Shown: piece by piece, positions 1 to 8,145 of the stretch
Layout: each line of letters starts with the position of its first letter
Numbering within the stretch: the stretch's first letter is position 1
DNA from: Amycolatopsis nalaikhensis
GTDB lineage: Bacteria; Actinomycetota; Actinomycetes; Mycobacteriales; Pseudonocardiaceae
Direction of reading: 5' to 3'
Assembly: GCF_030264295.1 (NCBI RefSeq)
Contig: NZ_CP127173.1
Span: forward strand, 4,781,501 to 4,845,500
DNA: 64,000 nt
Made by a program: the position numbers and the translations under genes
Notes under the pieces: generated by a model
Database searches by the model: none
The model's input: only the letters and a program-made list of their open reading frames with translations
What the model was told of the DNA's origin: nothing

Positions 1-1
1 C

Positions 2-769
2 GCCCGCGCCGGGCTCACCTGCGCGGTGCTGGTGCCCCAGGGCAAGATCGCGATGGGCAAGCTCGCCCAGGCCGTGCTGCACGGCGCGCGGATCCTGCAG
101 GTCGACGGCAACTTCGACGACTGCCTCGAACTCGCCCGCAAGACCGCGGCCGACTACCCGGTCACGCTGGTCAACTCGGTCAACCCGGTGCGCATCGCGG
201 GCCAGAAGACCGCGGCGTTCGAGATCTGCGACGTGCTCGGCACGGCGCCGGACATCCACTGCCTGCCGGTGGGCAACGCGGGCAACATCACCGCCTACTG
301 GGCGGGCTATTCGGAGTACGCGGCCGACGGTGTGGTGAAGAACACCCCGCGGATGTTGGGCTTCCAGGCGGCCGGTGCGGCGCCGCTGGTGCTGGGCGAG
401 CCGGTGCGCGACCCGGACACGATCGCGACCGCGATCCGGATCGGCAGCCCGGCGTCGTGGACCGCCGCGGTGAAGGCGAAGGACGAGTCGGACGGGCTCT
501 TCGACGCCGTCACCGACGAGAAGATCCTCGAGGCGTACCGGCTGCTCGCGGGCCGCGAAGGCGTGTTCGTCGAGCCGGCGTCGGCCACCAGCGTGGCCGG
601 TCTGCTGGCCACCGCCGCCGACGGCAGGCTCCCGAAGGGCTCGCGCGTGGTCTGCACGGTCACCGGGCACGGCCTGAAGGACCCGCAGACGGCGCTGGCG
701 GGCAACGTCGAGGTCGAGCCGCTCGCGGTGGACCCCTCGGCGGTCGCGGCGGCGCTGGACCTGCGATGA
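2..769 (+). CDS. thrC: Threonine synthase, C-terminal part (5' end outside window)
   Basis: This PLP enzyme converts O-phosphohomoserine to threonine in the cytoplasm, the last step of the pathway. The reading frame is already open at the window edge, so the N-terminus and the PLP-binding lysine lie outside. The visible part holds the phosphate-binding loop LPVGNAGN and the C-terminal stretch VVCTVTGHGLKDP typical of the family. thrB follows after a 106-bp gap filled by a palindromic repeat, so the usual tight thrC-thrB coupling is broken here. The gene order thrC-thrB-rho is the standard actinobacterial one. Confidence 0.95.
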   Translation, partial: ARAGLTCAVLVPQGKIAMGKLAQAVLHGARILQVDGNFDDCLELARKTAADYPVTLVNSVNPVRIAGQKTAAFEICDVLGTAPDIHCLPVGNAGNITAYWAGYSEYAADGVVKNTPRMLGFQAAGAAPLVLGEPVRDPDTIATAIRIGSPASWTAAVKAKDESDGLFDAVTDEKILEAYRLLAGREGVFVEPASATSVAGLLATAADGRLPKGSRVVCTVTGHGLKDPQTALAGNVEVEPLAVDPSAVAAALDLR

Positions 770-785
770 CCGGCACCCGCTCGCA

Positions 786-872
786 AGCGCCCCAATGTGG
801 CATTGGGTGCGCTGGACGCACCGAACGCCACATTGGGTGCGCTGGACGCACCCGACGCCACATTGGGGCGCT
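786..872. repeat. Intergenic palindromic repeat with two 30-bp tandem units
   Basis: The outer arms at 786-800 and 858-872 are a perfect 15-bp inverted repeat (AGCGCCCCAATGTGG and its complement). Between them lie two near-identical 30-bp units (801-830 and 831-860, two mismatches), each with the small palindrome GGTGCGCTGGACGCACC. The element fills the thrC-thrB gap and ends three bases before the thrB ATG. It looks like a REP-type genomic repeat. I recall similar CCAATGTGGCATTGG elements in Amycolatopsis, but cannot verify that here. Confidence 0.8.
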
Positions 873-875
873 CGC

Positions 876-1760
876 ATGACCGGCTTCCGGATCACCGTCC
901 CGGCCTCCACCGCGAACCTCGGCCCCGGCTTCGACGCCTTCGGCATGGCGCTGGCGCTCTACGACGTCGTCGAGGTGCAGGCCACCGACGGCGAGCTCAA
1001 GGTCGAGGTGATCGACGCCGGTGCCGGCGGGGTCGCCGACGTGCCCACCGACGAGACCCACCTCGTCGTGCGCGCGATCCTGCGGACCTGCGCGCACCTC
1101 GGCGTCGAGCTGCCCGGCCTGCACCTGCGCTGCTCGAACGCGATCCCGCACGCGCGCGGGCTCGGTTCGTCGGCGGCCGCGGTCGTCTCCGGCGTCGCCG
1201 CCGGGTACGCCTTGGCGGGCCGGGAGATCGACACGTCCGAGGCGCTGCAGCTGGCGGCCGGGTTCGAAGGCCACGCCGACAACGCGGCGGCGAGCCTGCT
1301 CGGCGGGTTCGTGCTGGCCTGGAGCGAGGGTGGCGAATTCCACGCCGAGCGGTTCACGCCGCACGCGGCGATCCGGCCGGTCGTGGCGGTGCCGTCGGTG
1401 CGCTCGGCCACCGCGACCACCCGCGGCCTGCTGCCGCCGACCGTGCCGCACGCCGACGCCGCGCATAACGCGGGCCGCGCCGCCCTCGCCGTGCACGCCC
1501 TGACCGCGAAGCCGGAGCTGCTGCTCGCGGCCACCGAAGACCGGCTGCACCAGCACTACCGGGCGCCCGCGTACCCGGCGAGCACCGAGCTGGTGGCGAC
1601 GCTGCGTGCACGGGGCGTGGCCGCCGCGGTGTCCGGCGCGGGTCCGACGGTGCTCGCGCTGACCACCACGGGAATACTCCCGGCGGACGTCGGCGTTGAG
1701 GGGTTCGACGTCTTCGAGCTGCCCGTGGATCTCGCGGGTGTGCAGGTTGCGGCTCAGTAA
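876..1760 (+). CDS. thrB: Homoserine kinase (GHMP family)
   Basis: The enzyme phosphorylates homoserine with ATP, giving the substrate of threonine synthase. It has the N-terminal GHMP segment (VPASTANLGPGFDAFGMAL), the ATP loop ARGLGSSAAAVVSG near residue 94 and the C-terminal motif VSGAGPTVLAL. At 294 aa it has the usual family length. The ATG at 876 is chosen because the homology starts there. Upstream in-frame codons lie inside the palindromic repeat and translate to low-complexity WVRWTHP repeats. No Shine-Dalgarno sequence is visible, since the repeat abuts the start, so initiation may be weak or depend on readthrough from thrC. Confidence 0.95.
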   Translation: MTGFRITVPASTANLGPGFDAFGMALALYDVVEVQATDGELKVEVIDAGAGGVADVPTDETHLVVRAILRTCAHLGVELPGLHLRCSNAIPHARGLGSSAAAVVSGVAAGYALAGREIDTSEALQLAAGFEGHADNAAASLLGGFVLAWSEGGEFHAERFTPHAAIRPVVAVPSVRSATATTRGLLPPTVPHADAAHNAGRAALAVHALTAKPELLLAATEDRLHQHYRAPAYPASTELVATLRARGVAAAVSGAGPTVLALTTTGILPADVGVEGFDVFELPVDLAGVQVAAQ

Positions 1761-1809
1761 AGGCTGGGTCACGTGCCCGCGGTCGAGGCCGCCACGCGGG
1801 GGGTGGTTG

Positions 1810-1838
1810 TTGCACCCGGCACCCGCGCGGTCTACCCT
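1810..1838 (+). promoter_or_regulatory. Candidate housekeeping promoter for rho
   Basis: A -35 box TTGCAC (1810-1815) and a -10 box TACCCT (1833-1838) are separated by 17 bp, a good match to the actinobacterial housekeeping sigma consensus. It lies 50 bp after the thrB stop. Transcription would begin near 1845 and leave an untranslated leader of about 315 nt before rho. Confidence 0.55.
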
Positions 1839-1844
1839 CGGGGG

Positions 1845-2161
1845 CGTTCGATCACCGTGCGTTTCCGCACCCGATGCCGGTCCTCCCGGATCGCATCCTT
1901 CGTTGATCCGCCGAATCCGCACCGCCTGGCACGCGGGGTAACGCGGAAGGACGCAGGCGGGTTTCCGGTCTCGGCGGTGCCGAATTCCGCATCCTCCGTT
2001 TGGAGGACGCAAACCCCTGTGGTGGAGGCGCTCCAGCTGTGTTCCGCACGGCCGAAGAGCTCATCTCGCGTATCGGGGGGCAAATACGCCGGTTCGCGAT
2101 CAGAAGCGAGCGGCAGTCCGCTGATCCACCTGGAGGCGTGGATCGGTCAGGAAGGACATGT
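1845..2161 (+). promoter_or_regulatory. Long 5' leader of rho
   Basis: This stretch of about 315 nt precedes the rho GTG and holds no convincing gene. Visible elements are a possible 10-codon upstream frame (ATG at 1874, stop at 1904-1906) and a small hairpin TCCTCC-GTTT-GGAGGA (1992-2007) whose right arm resembles a ribosome binding site. Long leaders that mediate autoregulation are known for rho in other bacteria. Whether this one does so is inference. Confidence 0.4.
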
Positions 2162-4135
2162 GTGAGCAACACCGATCTTTTGAGCGACGTGAGCGGCACG
2201 GCCGAGACGAACGGCACCGCCCCCGCTCCCAAGCGGACGGTCGGCGGGCTGACCGGTAAGACCGTCGCCGAACTGCGTTCGCTGGCTGGGGAGCTCGGCG
2301 TCGGCGAGACGACGGGCATGCGCAAGGGCGACCTGATCGCCGCGATCCGCGAGCGCCAGGGCAAGTCCCGCAAGCCGCGTGCGGCGGCCGAGACGCTGCC
2401 GCTCGACGGCGTCGGCGAGCCGCCCAAGGCGGCCCCGAAGGTCAAGGCCGAGGCGCCCGCCGCCCCGGTCGAGACCAAGCCGGAGCCGAAGGCCGAGGCG
2501 ACGGCCGCCGCCGCGCCGGCGGAGACCCAGCCGCAGGCCGAGCGCCCGCAGCAGGACCGCCAGGACAAGCAGGACGGCCAGCAGGGCCAGGACGGCCAGC
2601 CCGAGGAGGGCGGCCGCAGCCGGCGTCGCCGCGGCTCGAACCGCGCCGCCGGTGCGCCCGACGGCCAGGGCGGTGGCGACCGCCAGCAGGGCGACCGGCA
2701 GCAGGGCGACCGCCAGGGCGGCGACCGGCAGCAGGGTGACCGGCAGCAGGGCCAGGGCGGTGGCAACCGCGACCAGCAGCGCCAGGGCGGCCGCAACGAC
2801 AACCGCCAGCAGGACGGGAACCGCCAGCAGGGCGGCAACCGGGGCCAGGACGGCAACCGGGACAACCGCGCCCAGCAGGACGACGACGAGGAAGGCGGCC
2901 GCCGCGGCCGTCGCTTCCGCGACCGCCGTCGCCGGGGCAGCGGGGGCGGCCAGCGTGACGGCGGTTCGCCGGACACCGAGATCCGCGAGGACGACGTCCT
3001 GCTGCCCGTCGCGGGCATCCTCGACGTCCTCGACAACTACGCGTTCGTGCGGACCTCCGGCTACCTCGCCGGCCCGAACGACGTGTACGTCTCGCTGTCT
3101 CTGGTCCGCAAGTACGGTCTGCGCCGCGGTGACGCCATCACCGGTGTCGTGCGCCAGCCGCGCGAAGGTGAGCAGCAGCGGCAGAAGTTCAACCCGCTGG
3201 TGCGCGTCGACTCGATCAACGGCCTGGAGCCGGACGAGGCCAAGCGCCGTCCCGACTTCACCAAGCTGACGCCGCTGTACCCGAACGAGCGCCTGCGACT
3301 CGAGACCGAGCCGCACAAGCTCACCACCCGCGTGATCGACCTGATCATGCCGGTCGGCAAGGGGCAGCGCGCCCTGATCGTGTCGCCGCCGAAGGCCGGT
3401 AAGACCACGATCATGCAGGACATCGCGAACGCGATCTCCACGAACAACCCCGAGTGCCACCTGATGGTCGTCCTGGTCGACGAGCGTCCGGAAGAGGTCA
3501 CCGACATGCAGCGCTCGGTGAAGGGCGAGGTCATCGCCTCGACCTTCGACCGGCCGCCGTCCGACCACACGTCGGTCGCGGAGCTGTCGATCGAGCGGGC
3601 CAAGCGCCTGGTCGAGATGGGCCACGACGTCGTCGTGCTGCTCGACTCGATCACCCGGCTGGGCCGCGCGTACAACCTGGCGGCCCCCGCGTCCGGCCGG
3701 ATCCTGTCCGGTGGTGTCGACTCGACCGCGCTCTACCCGCCGAAGCGGTTCCTCGGCGCGGCGCGCAACATCGAGAACGGCGGCTCGCTGACCATCTTCG
3801 CCACGGCGATGGTCGAGACCGGCTCGACGATGGACACGGTCATCTTCGAGGAGTTCAAGGGCACCGGTAACGCCGAGCTCAAGCTCGACCGGAAGATCGC
3901 CGAGCGCCGCGTGTTCCCGGCGGTCGACGTCAACCCGTCCGGTACCCGCAAGGACGAGCTGCTGCTCTCGCCGGACGAGCTCGCGGTCACAGTGAAGCTG
4001 AGCCGGGTGCTGCACGCCCTCGACTCGCAGCAGGCCATCGACCTGCTGATCTCGCGGCTGCGGAAGACGAAGACCAACGTCGAGTTCCTCATGCAGGTCT
4101 CGAAGACCGCCCTCGGCGGCGGCGAAGACGACTGA
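2162..4135 (+). CDS. rho: Transcription termination factor Rho
   Basis: Rho is a hexameric RNA-dependent ATPase that ends transcription. GTG 2162 is chosen because AGGAAGGA lies just upstream and the product then starts with a family-like segment. The 657 residues comprise an N-terminal Rho-N helical part (GGLTGKTVAELRSLAGELGV), a long Q/G/R/N-rich disordered insertion at about residues 120-270 with GDRQQ-type repeats and an RGRRFRDRRRR patch, the RNA-binding cold-shock-like domain from about residue 277 and the ATPase with Walker A PPKAGKTT near residue 410. E. coli Rho is about 420 aa; such insertions are typical of actinobacteria. A strong hairpin terminator follows. Confidence 0.97.
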   Translation: MSNTDLLSDVSGTAETNGTAPAPKRTVGGLTGKTVAELRSLAGELGVGETTGMRKGDLIAAIRERQGKSRKPRAAAETLPLDGVGEPPKAAPKVKAEAPAAPVETKPEPKAEATAAAAPAETQPQAERPQQDRQDKQDGQQGQDGQPEEGGRSRRRRGSNRAAGAPDGQGGGDRQQGDRQQGDRQGGDRQQGDRQQGQGGGNRDQQRQGGRNDNRQQDGNRQQGGNRGQDGNRDNRAQQDDDEEGGRRGRRFRDRRRRGSGGGQRDGGSPDTEIREDDVLLPVAGILDVLDNYAFVRTSGYLAGPNDVYVSLSLVRKYGLRRGDAITGVVRQPREGEQQRQKFNPLVRVDSINGLEPDEAKRRPDFTKLTPLYPNERLRLETEPHKLTTRVIDLIMPVGKGQRALIVSPPKAGKTTIMQDIANAISTNNPECHLMVVLVDERPEEVTDMQRSVKGEVIASTFDRPPSDHTSVAELSIERAKRLVEMGHDVVVLLDSITRLGRAYNLAAPASGRILSGGVDSTALYPPKRFLGAARNIENGGSLTIFATAMVETGSTMDTVIFEEFKGTGNAELKLDRKIAERRVFPAVDVNPSGTRKDELLLSPDELAVTVKLSRVLHALDSQQAIDLLISRLRKTKTNVEFLMQVSKTALGGGEDD

Positions 4136-4148
4136 GTCTCGTTGTTCG

Positions 4149-4183
4149 GAAGGGCCCTCCCGGTTTCGCCGGGAGGGCCCTTC
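4149..4183. terminator. Bidirectional hairpin terminator between rho and the secreted peptidase
   Basis: A perfect 15-bp stem (4149-4163 pairing with 4169-4183) with a TTTCG loop lies between two convergent genes. It is GC-rich without a long T run, as is usual in high-GC actinobacteria. Confidence 0.8.
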
Positions 4184-4187
4184 GCGC

Positions 4188-4700
4188 TTACTGGTGCGGA
4201 ACCGCGGCGGGCGTCCAGCCGCGGTAGTTGTTGAAGTAGCTGACGCTGGAGCCGTGGCCGATCGCGCCGCCGACGCTGGTGGCGTAGAAGCCGCCGCTGC
4301 CGTCGGCGATCCCGACGTGGCCGTAGGCGCTGATGTTCCAGTAGACGAACGAGCCCGCCGGCGGCGTGCCGGTGGTGTGCTTCGGGCTCGCGCCGTTCCA
4401 GTGCGCGTTCGCCGACGCCCAGACGCCGGTGACGCCGTAGGAGTTCTCGGCGGCCTTCTCGCAGAGCCCCTGCCAGCCGGTGCTGCCGAGGTGGTTCTTG
4501 TACCACTGGATCGCGCCGGCCGGGGTGCCGTCGCCCGCGGCCTGGATCGACACCTCGCCGGCCGGGGCGGTGGTGAAGGTCGCCTGCTCGGGGTGGGTGT
4601 CCGCGGCCGTGACGCCGACGGCGTGGGCGGCCGGGGCCGCGACCAGCGCGGCGGCGCCGATCGTGGCCGCGACGCACAGTTTCGTGAAGATATTTCGCAT
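4188..4700 (-). CDS. Secreted NlpC/P60-CHAP-like cysteine peptidase
   Basis: This is a probable cell-wall hydrolase of 170 aa. The ATG at 4700 follows a near-perfect Shine-Dalgarno sequence (AGGAGGAGT). A signal peptide is clear (MRNIFTKLCVAATIGAAALV ending APAAHA). The mature part has the layout of papain-like wall amidases: a candidate nucleophile Cys in GLCEKAAENSYG, then the His in YGHVGIADGSG and a C-terminal YRGWTPA segment. The family assignment comes from this Cys/His order and the secreted context; a D,L-endopeptidase or amidase role is inferred. It is convergent with rho and shares its terminator. It interrupts the conserved rho-rpmE order. Confidence 0.6.
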   Translation of the reverse strand: MRNIFTKLCVAATIGAAALVAAPAAHAVGVTAADTHPEQATFTTAPAGEVSIQAAGDGTPAGAIQWYKNHLGSTGWQGLCEKAAENSYGVTGVWASANAHWNGASPKHTTGTPPAGSFVYWNISAYGHVGIADGSGGFYATSVGGAIGHGSSVSYFNNYRGWTPAAVPHQ

Positions 4701-4907
4701 TACTCCTCCTGGCGGTGAGAGAATCACGAAGGTCGGCCAGGGTGCGCCGGGCGCGTACAAGATCCGTACAAACGCCCCGGGAATAGCTGGTCAGCGGGGT
4801 GCGTTCCAGTGAGCGTCTGCCCGTCTGGCAGAATCATCCGCTGAAGTCCGGCGCCGGTTCACCCCGAGGGAACGACTGGGGACCCGGAGCCAACGAGAGA
4901 GGACACC

Positions 4908-5135
4908 ATGAAGAGCGGTATTCACCCCGAGTACGTGGTCACCAACGTGAACTGCGACTGCGGCAACAGCTTCACCACGCGCAGCACCAAGACCAGCGGC
5001 AACATCCACGTCGAGATCTGCTCGAACTGCCACCCGTTCTACACGGGCAAGCAGAAGATCATGGACACCGGTGGCCGGGTCGCGCGCTTCGAGGCTCGCT
5101 ACGGCAAGCGCCAGAAGAAGGCCGACGCCAAGTAG
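4908..5135 (+). CDS. rpmE: 50S ribosomal protein L31, zinc-binding type
   Basis: This 75-residue protein of the large ribosomal subunit carries the four zinc-ribbon cysteines of the C+ paralogue: C16, C18 (NCDCG) and C38, C41 (CSNC). GAGAGGA lies upstream of the ATG. Actinobacteria often also have a zinc-independent L31 copy under Zur control. This copy sits at its conserved place between rho and prfA and has its own intrinsic terminator. Confidence 0.97.
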   Translation: MKSGIHPEYVVTNVNCDCGNSFTTRSTKTSGNIHVEICSNCHPFYTGKQKIMDTGGRVARFEARYGKRQKKADAK

Positions 5136-5143
5136 CTTTTCCG

Positions 5144-5182
5144 ACGACGCCCACTCGCCCGCGCGAGTGGGCGTCGTTTTTT
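5144..5182 (+). terminator. Intrinsic terminator after rpmE
   Basis: A perfect 15-bp GC-rich stem (5144-5158 with 5163-5177) is followed by a run of six T. It is the most classical intrinsic terminator in the window and separates rpmE from prfA. Confidence 0.9.
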
Positions 5183-5205
5183 GTCTTTCTTCCCGGGGCT
5201 GAGAG

Positions 5206-6285
5206 GTGGCAGAGGTGGATTCGAGCTCGCTCAAGGGGCTGCTCGCCGAACACGCGGAGCTGGAGACCCAGCTGGCGGACCCGGCGGTGCACGCCGACCA
5301 GGCGCGCGCCCGCAAGCTCGGCCGCCGCTACGCCGAGCTGACGCCGGTCGTGAAGGCCGTGCGCGAGCTGGACACCGCCCGTGACGACCTCTCGGCCGCC
5401 AAGGAGATGGCTTCGGAGGACGCGGAGTTCGCCGCGGAGGCCGAGGAGCTGGCCGCGAAGATCCCCGAGCTGGAGTCGAAGCTCACCGAGCTGCTGCTGC
5501 CGCGCGACCCGTACGACGGCTCCGACGTCGTGATGGAGATCAAGTCCGGCGAGGGCGGCGAGGAGTCAGCCCTGTTCGCCGGCGACCTCCTGCGGATGTA
5601 CTTGCGCTACGCCGAGCGCCACGGCTGGAAGGCTGAGGTCCTCGACTCGGTGGACTCCGATCTGGGCGGCTTCAAGGACGTCACGCTGTCGATCAAGAGC
5701 AAGACGGCCGACGTCGACGGCGTCTGGTCCCGCCTGAAGTTCGAGGGCGGCGTGCACCGCGTCCAGCGCGTGCCGGCGACCGAGTCGCAGGGCCGCATCC
5801 ACACGTCGGCGTCCGGCGTGCTGATCTATCCGGAGCCCGAAGAGGTCGAGGTCGAGATCGACCCGAACGACCTGCGCATCGACGTCTTCCGCTCGTCCGG
5901 CCCGGGCGGCCAGAGCGTCAACACGACCGACTCGGCGGTGCGGATCACGCACCTGCCGACCGGCATCGTCGTGTCGTGCCAGAACGAGAAGTCCCAGATC
6001 CAGAACCGCGCGCGGGCCCTGCAGGTGCTCCAGGCGAGGCTGCAGGCGATCGCAGAGGAGGAGGCGGCGGCGAAGGCGTCCGACGCCCGCAAGTCCCAGG
6101 TCCGCACGGTCGACCGGTCGGAGCGGATCCGCACGTACAACTTCCCGGAGAACCGGATTTCCGACCACCGGGTCAACTACAAGGCGTACAACCTGGACCA
6201 GGTCCTCGACGGCGACCTCGACGGCGTCCTCGACGCGCTGGCGACGGCGGACCGCGAGGAGCGCCTGGCGTCTCAGTCGGGCTGA
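5206..6285 (+). CDS. prfA: Peptide chain release factor 1
   Basis: RF1 reads the UAA and UAG stop codons. The 359-residue protein has the codon-recognition motif PAT (in RVQRVPATESQ, near residue 190), which is the RF1 form of the PxT signature. The catalytic GGQ is at residues 234-236 in SSGPGGQSVNTT. Gln236 is the expected target of PrmC. GTG 5206 matches the family N-terminus. In most actinobacteria prmC follows directly; here 5.4 kb of accessory genes separates the enzyme from its substrate gene. Confidence 0.97.
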   Translation: MAEVDSSSLKGLLAEHAELETQLADPAVHADQARARKLGRRYAELTPVVKAVRELDTARDDLSAAKEMASEDAEFAAEAEELAAKIPELESKLTELLLPRDPYDGSDVVMEIKSGEGGEESALFAGDLLRMYLRYAERHGWKAEVLDSVDSDLGGFKDVTLSIKSKTADVDGVWSRLKFEGGVHRVQRVPATESQGRIHTSASGVLIYPEPEEVEVEIDPNDLRIDVFRSSGPGGQSVNTTDSAVRITHLPTGIVVSCQNEKSQIQNRARALQVLQARLQAIAEEEAAAKASDARKSQVRTVDRSERIRTYNFPENRISDHRVNYKAYNLDQVLDGDLDGVLDALATADREERLASQSG

Positions 6286-6287
6286 GG

Positions 6288-6329
6288 ATGGTGAAGGCCG
6301 TGCAGTTTCCACTTCACGGCCTTCACCAT
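6288..6329. terminator. Hairpin terminator between prfA and umbB-like gene
   Basis: A 15-bp stem (6288-6302 with 6315-6329) around a 12-nt loop begins right after the prfA stop. It lies between convergent genes, so it may serve both strands. Confidence 0.75.
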
Positions 6330-6379
6330 GGCGTTCTCTCGCTGAACGTATCAGGTGCGGGTTGTGCGTCGTTCGGCGA

Positions 6380-6910
6380 TCAGGGGGCGGCGGTCAGCTG
6401 GAGGAGTGTGGTCGGGGCGTTGTCGGGGCTGGCTCCGATGCCGACCTGGGTGCTGCCGCTGGGGTTGACGTTGACGGTGGAGTGCTGGCCGGCGTCGGTG
6501 GTGACTTCCGCCTTGACCTTGTGGCCAGTGCCGCTGGTGCGTCCGTCGCCGCGGATTTCGTAGACAGCGGGGATCCGGAGTTCCAGGTGACCGGTGGGGG
6601 CGAGGACCTTGAAGCAGACGAGGCCGTTGGTACCGACTTCGTCGGTGGAGCGGACCTGCATCACGCTGACGTTGTTGACCGGTGGGGTGGCACAGTCGGC
6701 GAAGATGATGTGGCCGTCGCCGGAGATGAGGGTCACGTTGTACTGGGCGAGGATGCCGGCTGCCCCGGGGTAGGAATAGTCCTCGACGAGGGCGGGCGGG
6801 GTGTCGTCGGCCTGGGGGGCGTCCGACGCCGCGGAGGCGGTCCACAGGCCCGCGGTGGCGAGCGTGATCGTGATAGCCGCCGTCACGGCGATCTTCTTGC
6901 TGAAGTGCAT
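6380..6910 (-). CDS. umbB: Small secreted protein, probable umbrella-toxin adaptor (UmbB-like)
   Basis: The product has 176 aa with a signal peptide (MHFSKKIAVTAAITITLATA, cleavage near SAASDA) and a mature part of about 148 aa. That part has two cysteines (FADCA and LVCFKV, a likely disulphide), a GDGHIIFADC motif and a beta-rich C-terminal half (VKAEVTTDAG, TQVGIGASP). It lies 71 bp downstream of the dead-trypsin/lectin gene on the same strand, so the two probably form one operon. In the Streptomyces umbrella toxin, UmbB is a small secreted adaptor joining UmbA to the UmbC ring, and its gene neighbours umbA. The assignment rests on size, secretion and neighbourhood; I cannot run the homology search. 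SD AAGGA precedes the ATG. Confidence 0.6.
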   Translation of the reverse strand: MHFSKKIAVTAAITITLATAGLWTASAASDAPQADDTPPALVEDYSYPGAAGILAQYNVTLISGDGHIIFADCATPPVNNVSVMQVRSTDEVGTNGLVCFKVLAPTGHLELRIPAVYEIRGDGRTSGTGHKVKAEVTTDAGQHSTVNVNPSGSTQVGIGASPDNAPTTLLQLTAAP

Positions 6911-6981
6911 GTGTCAGTCCTTCTTGTGCGCGCCGGCGTCTCGGTTCCGGCCAGTCCTGTTCACAGGTGAGTCGGAAGGAG

Positions 6982-8145
6982 TCAGCCGAGGATCCAGCGC
7001 TGGTTGGGCTGGTACGTGGTCCAGCACTGCCAGGCGTTCACAGCCGGGTGCGGCTGACCGTTCGTGTAGTCCTGGTCGAGGCACTGGCCGCTGGCCCTGT
7101 TGACCAGGGACACGGTGCCGTCCTCGTAATGCGGCTGGATAGTCCACTGCTGGTTGGGCTGGTTGGTGGTCCAGCACTGCCAGGCGTTGACAGTGGGATG
7201 GGGCTGACCGTTCGTGTAGTCCTGGTCGAGGCATTTGGCGGAACGGGCGTTCACCACCTGGACAGTGTCGCGGGAAAGCCAGCTGAGCTTCCACTGCTGG
7301 TTGGACTGATTTGGTGTCCAGCACGTCCAAGCGTTGACGGTGGGGTGTTCGCGTCCGTTGGACCAGTCCTGGTCGAGGCACTGGCCGCTGGCCTTGCTGG
7401 TAATGGTCGCGGCGGCCGGAGCGGTCACCTGGCTTACCCATGCGCCCAGGTCGTCGACCCTAGTTTCAAGGGTGCCCTGGCGAGTCTCGATGGAGGCGAA
7501 GCAGCCGTGCTGCCACGAGCGGTTGTTGATCGCGGCGAGCTCGACCTGCGTCCCGTTCTCCCGTAGCGCCGGGCCGCCGGCATCGCCGAGGCAGGTGGTG
7601 GCATCTCCCGTGGTCGCGGCGACGGCCAGTGCCGTGCCGTTGACTCCGCTCACCGTGAACGACGCTGTGCTCAGTCGGTCCGGCACCCACGCGTCGGCGG
7701 TTCGGCCATATCCACCTATTCGCAGGACGTCCCCTACGGCAGGGGCCCGGGTGGCCAACGGCACCGGGGTGATGTCGACGACCGGCAGGGCAAGTTTGGC
7801 CAATACCGCATCGCGATCGGTCGCGGGGACCAGGGTGGTGATCTTGACGGTGTGCCCGGCGGTGCTGGTCAGGTCGGCGCGGCCGACGGTTGCCGTGTAG
7901 GGCGTCGCTGGAGGGCCGGCGGGCAGCGGCGCCGCGCCGAAGCAGGCGGCCGCGGTCAGAACCCACTGCGGGGCGACCAGTGCGCCGGTGCAGCCGTGTG
8001 TTCCGCTGATCTGGACGGTGAACGCATAGCTGCCGTTGGCGGCGGGCGTGCCGCCGGTCAAGGCTTGGGCGGGTGCTGCGGTGACGAGTCCGGCGACGGT
8101 CAATGCGGCGAAGGCCATTCCGGCCTTCCGAAGTGCACGTGACAT
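6982..8145 (-). CDS. umbA: Secreted trypsin-fold pseudoprotease fused to ricin-type lectin (UmbA-like)
   Basis: The product is 387 aa: signal peptide (1-28), trypsin-fold domain (about 29-243), then a ricin-B beta-trefoil (about 245-387) of three repeats, each with CLDQD, HPxVNAW and a final NQxW. The protease site is dead. The usual TAAHC reads TAAAC (Ala67 replaces the catalytic His) and GDSGGP reads GDAGGP (Ala189 replaces the catalytic Ser). The fold markers around both are kept. Trypsin-fold plus lectin is the architecture of UmbA, which forms the lectin-bearing tips of umbrella toxin particles. The protein probably binds surface glycans and does not cut protein. It is the first gene of an operon with the UmbB-like gene. 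Confidence 0.75.
   Translation of the reverse strand: MSRALRKAGMAFAALTVAGLVTAAPAQALTGGTPAANGSYAFTVQISGTHGCTGALVAPQWVLTAAACFGAAPLPAGPPATPYTATVGRADLTSTAGHTVKITTLVPATDRDAVLAKLALPVVDITPVPLATRAPAVGDVLRIGGYGRTADAWVPDRLSTASFTVSGVNGTALAVAATTGDATTCLGDAGGPALRENGTQVELAAINNRSWQHGCFASIETRQGTLETRVDDLGAWVSQVTAPAAATITSKASGQCLDQDWSNGREHPTVNAWTCWTPNQSNQQWKLSWLSRDTVQVVNARSAKCLDQDYTNGQPHPTVNAWQCWTTNQPNQQWTIQPHYEDGTVSLVNRASGQCLDQDYTNGQPHPAVNAWQCWTTYQPNQRWILG

Noticed and set aside
2379..3269. Long Arg/Ser/Pro-rich frame overlapping rho
   Set aside because: It is a shadow of the biased rho coding frame, with no family match and a low-complexity composition.
4804..4834. Promoter before rpmE (CAGAAT at 4829)
   Set aside because: No -35 box of proper sequence and spacing was found, so it is not listed as a feature.
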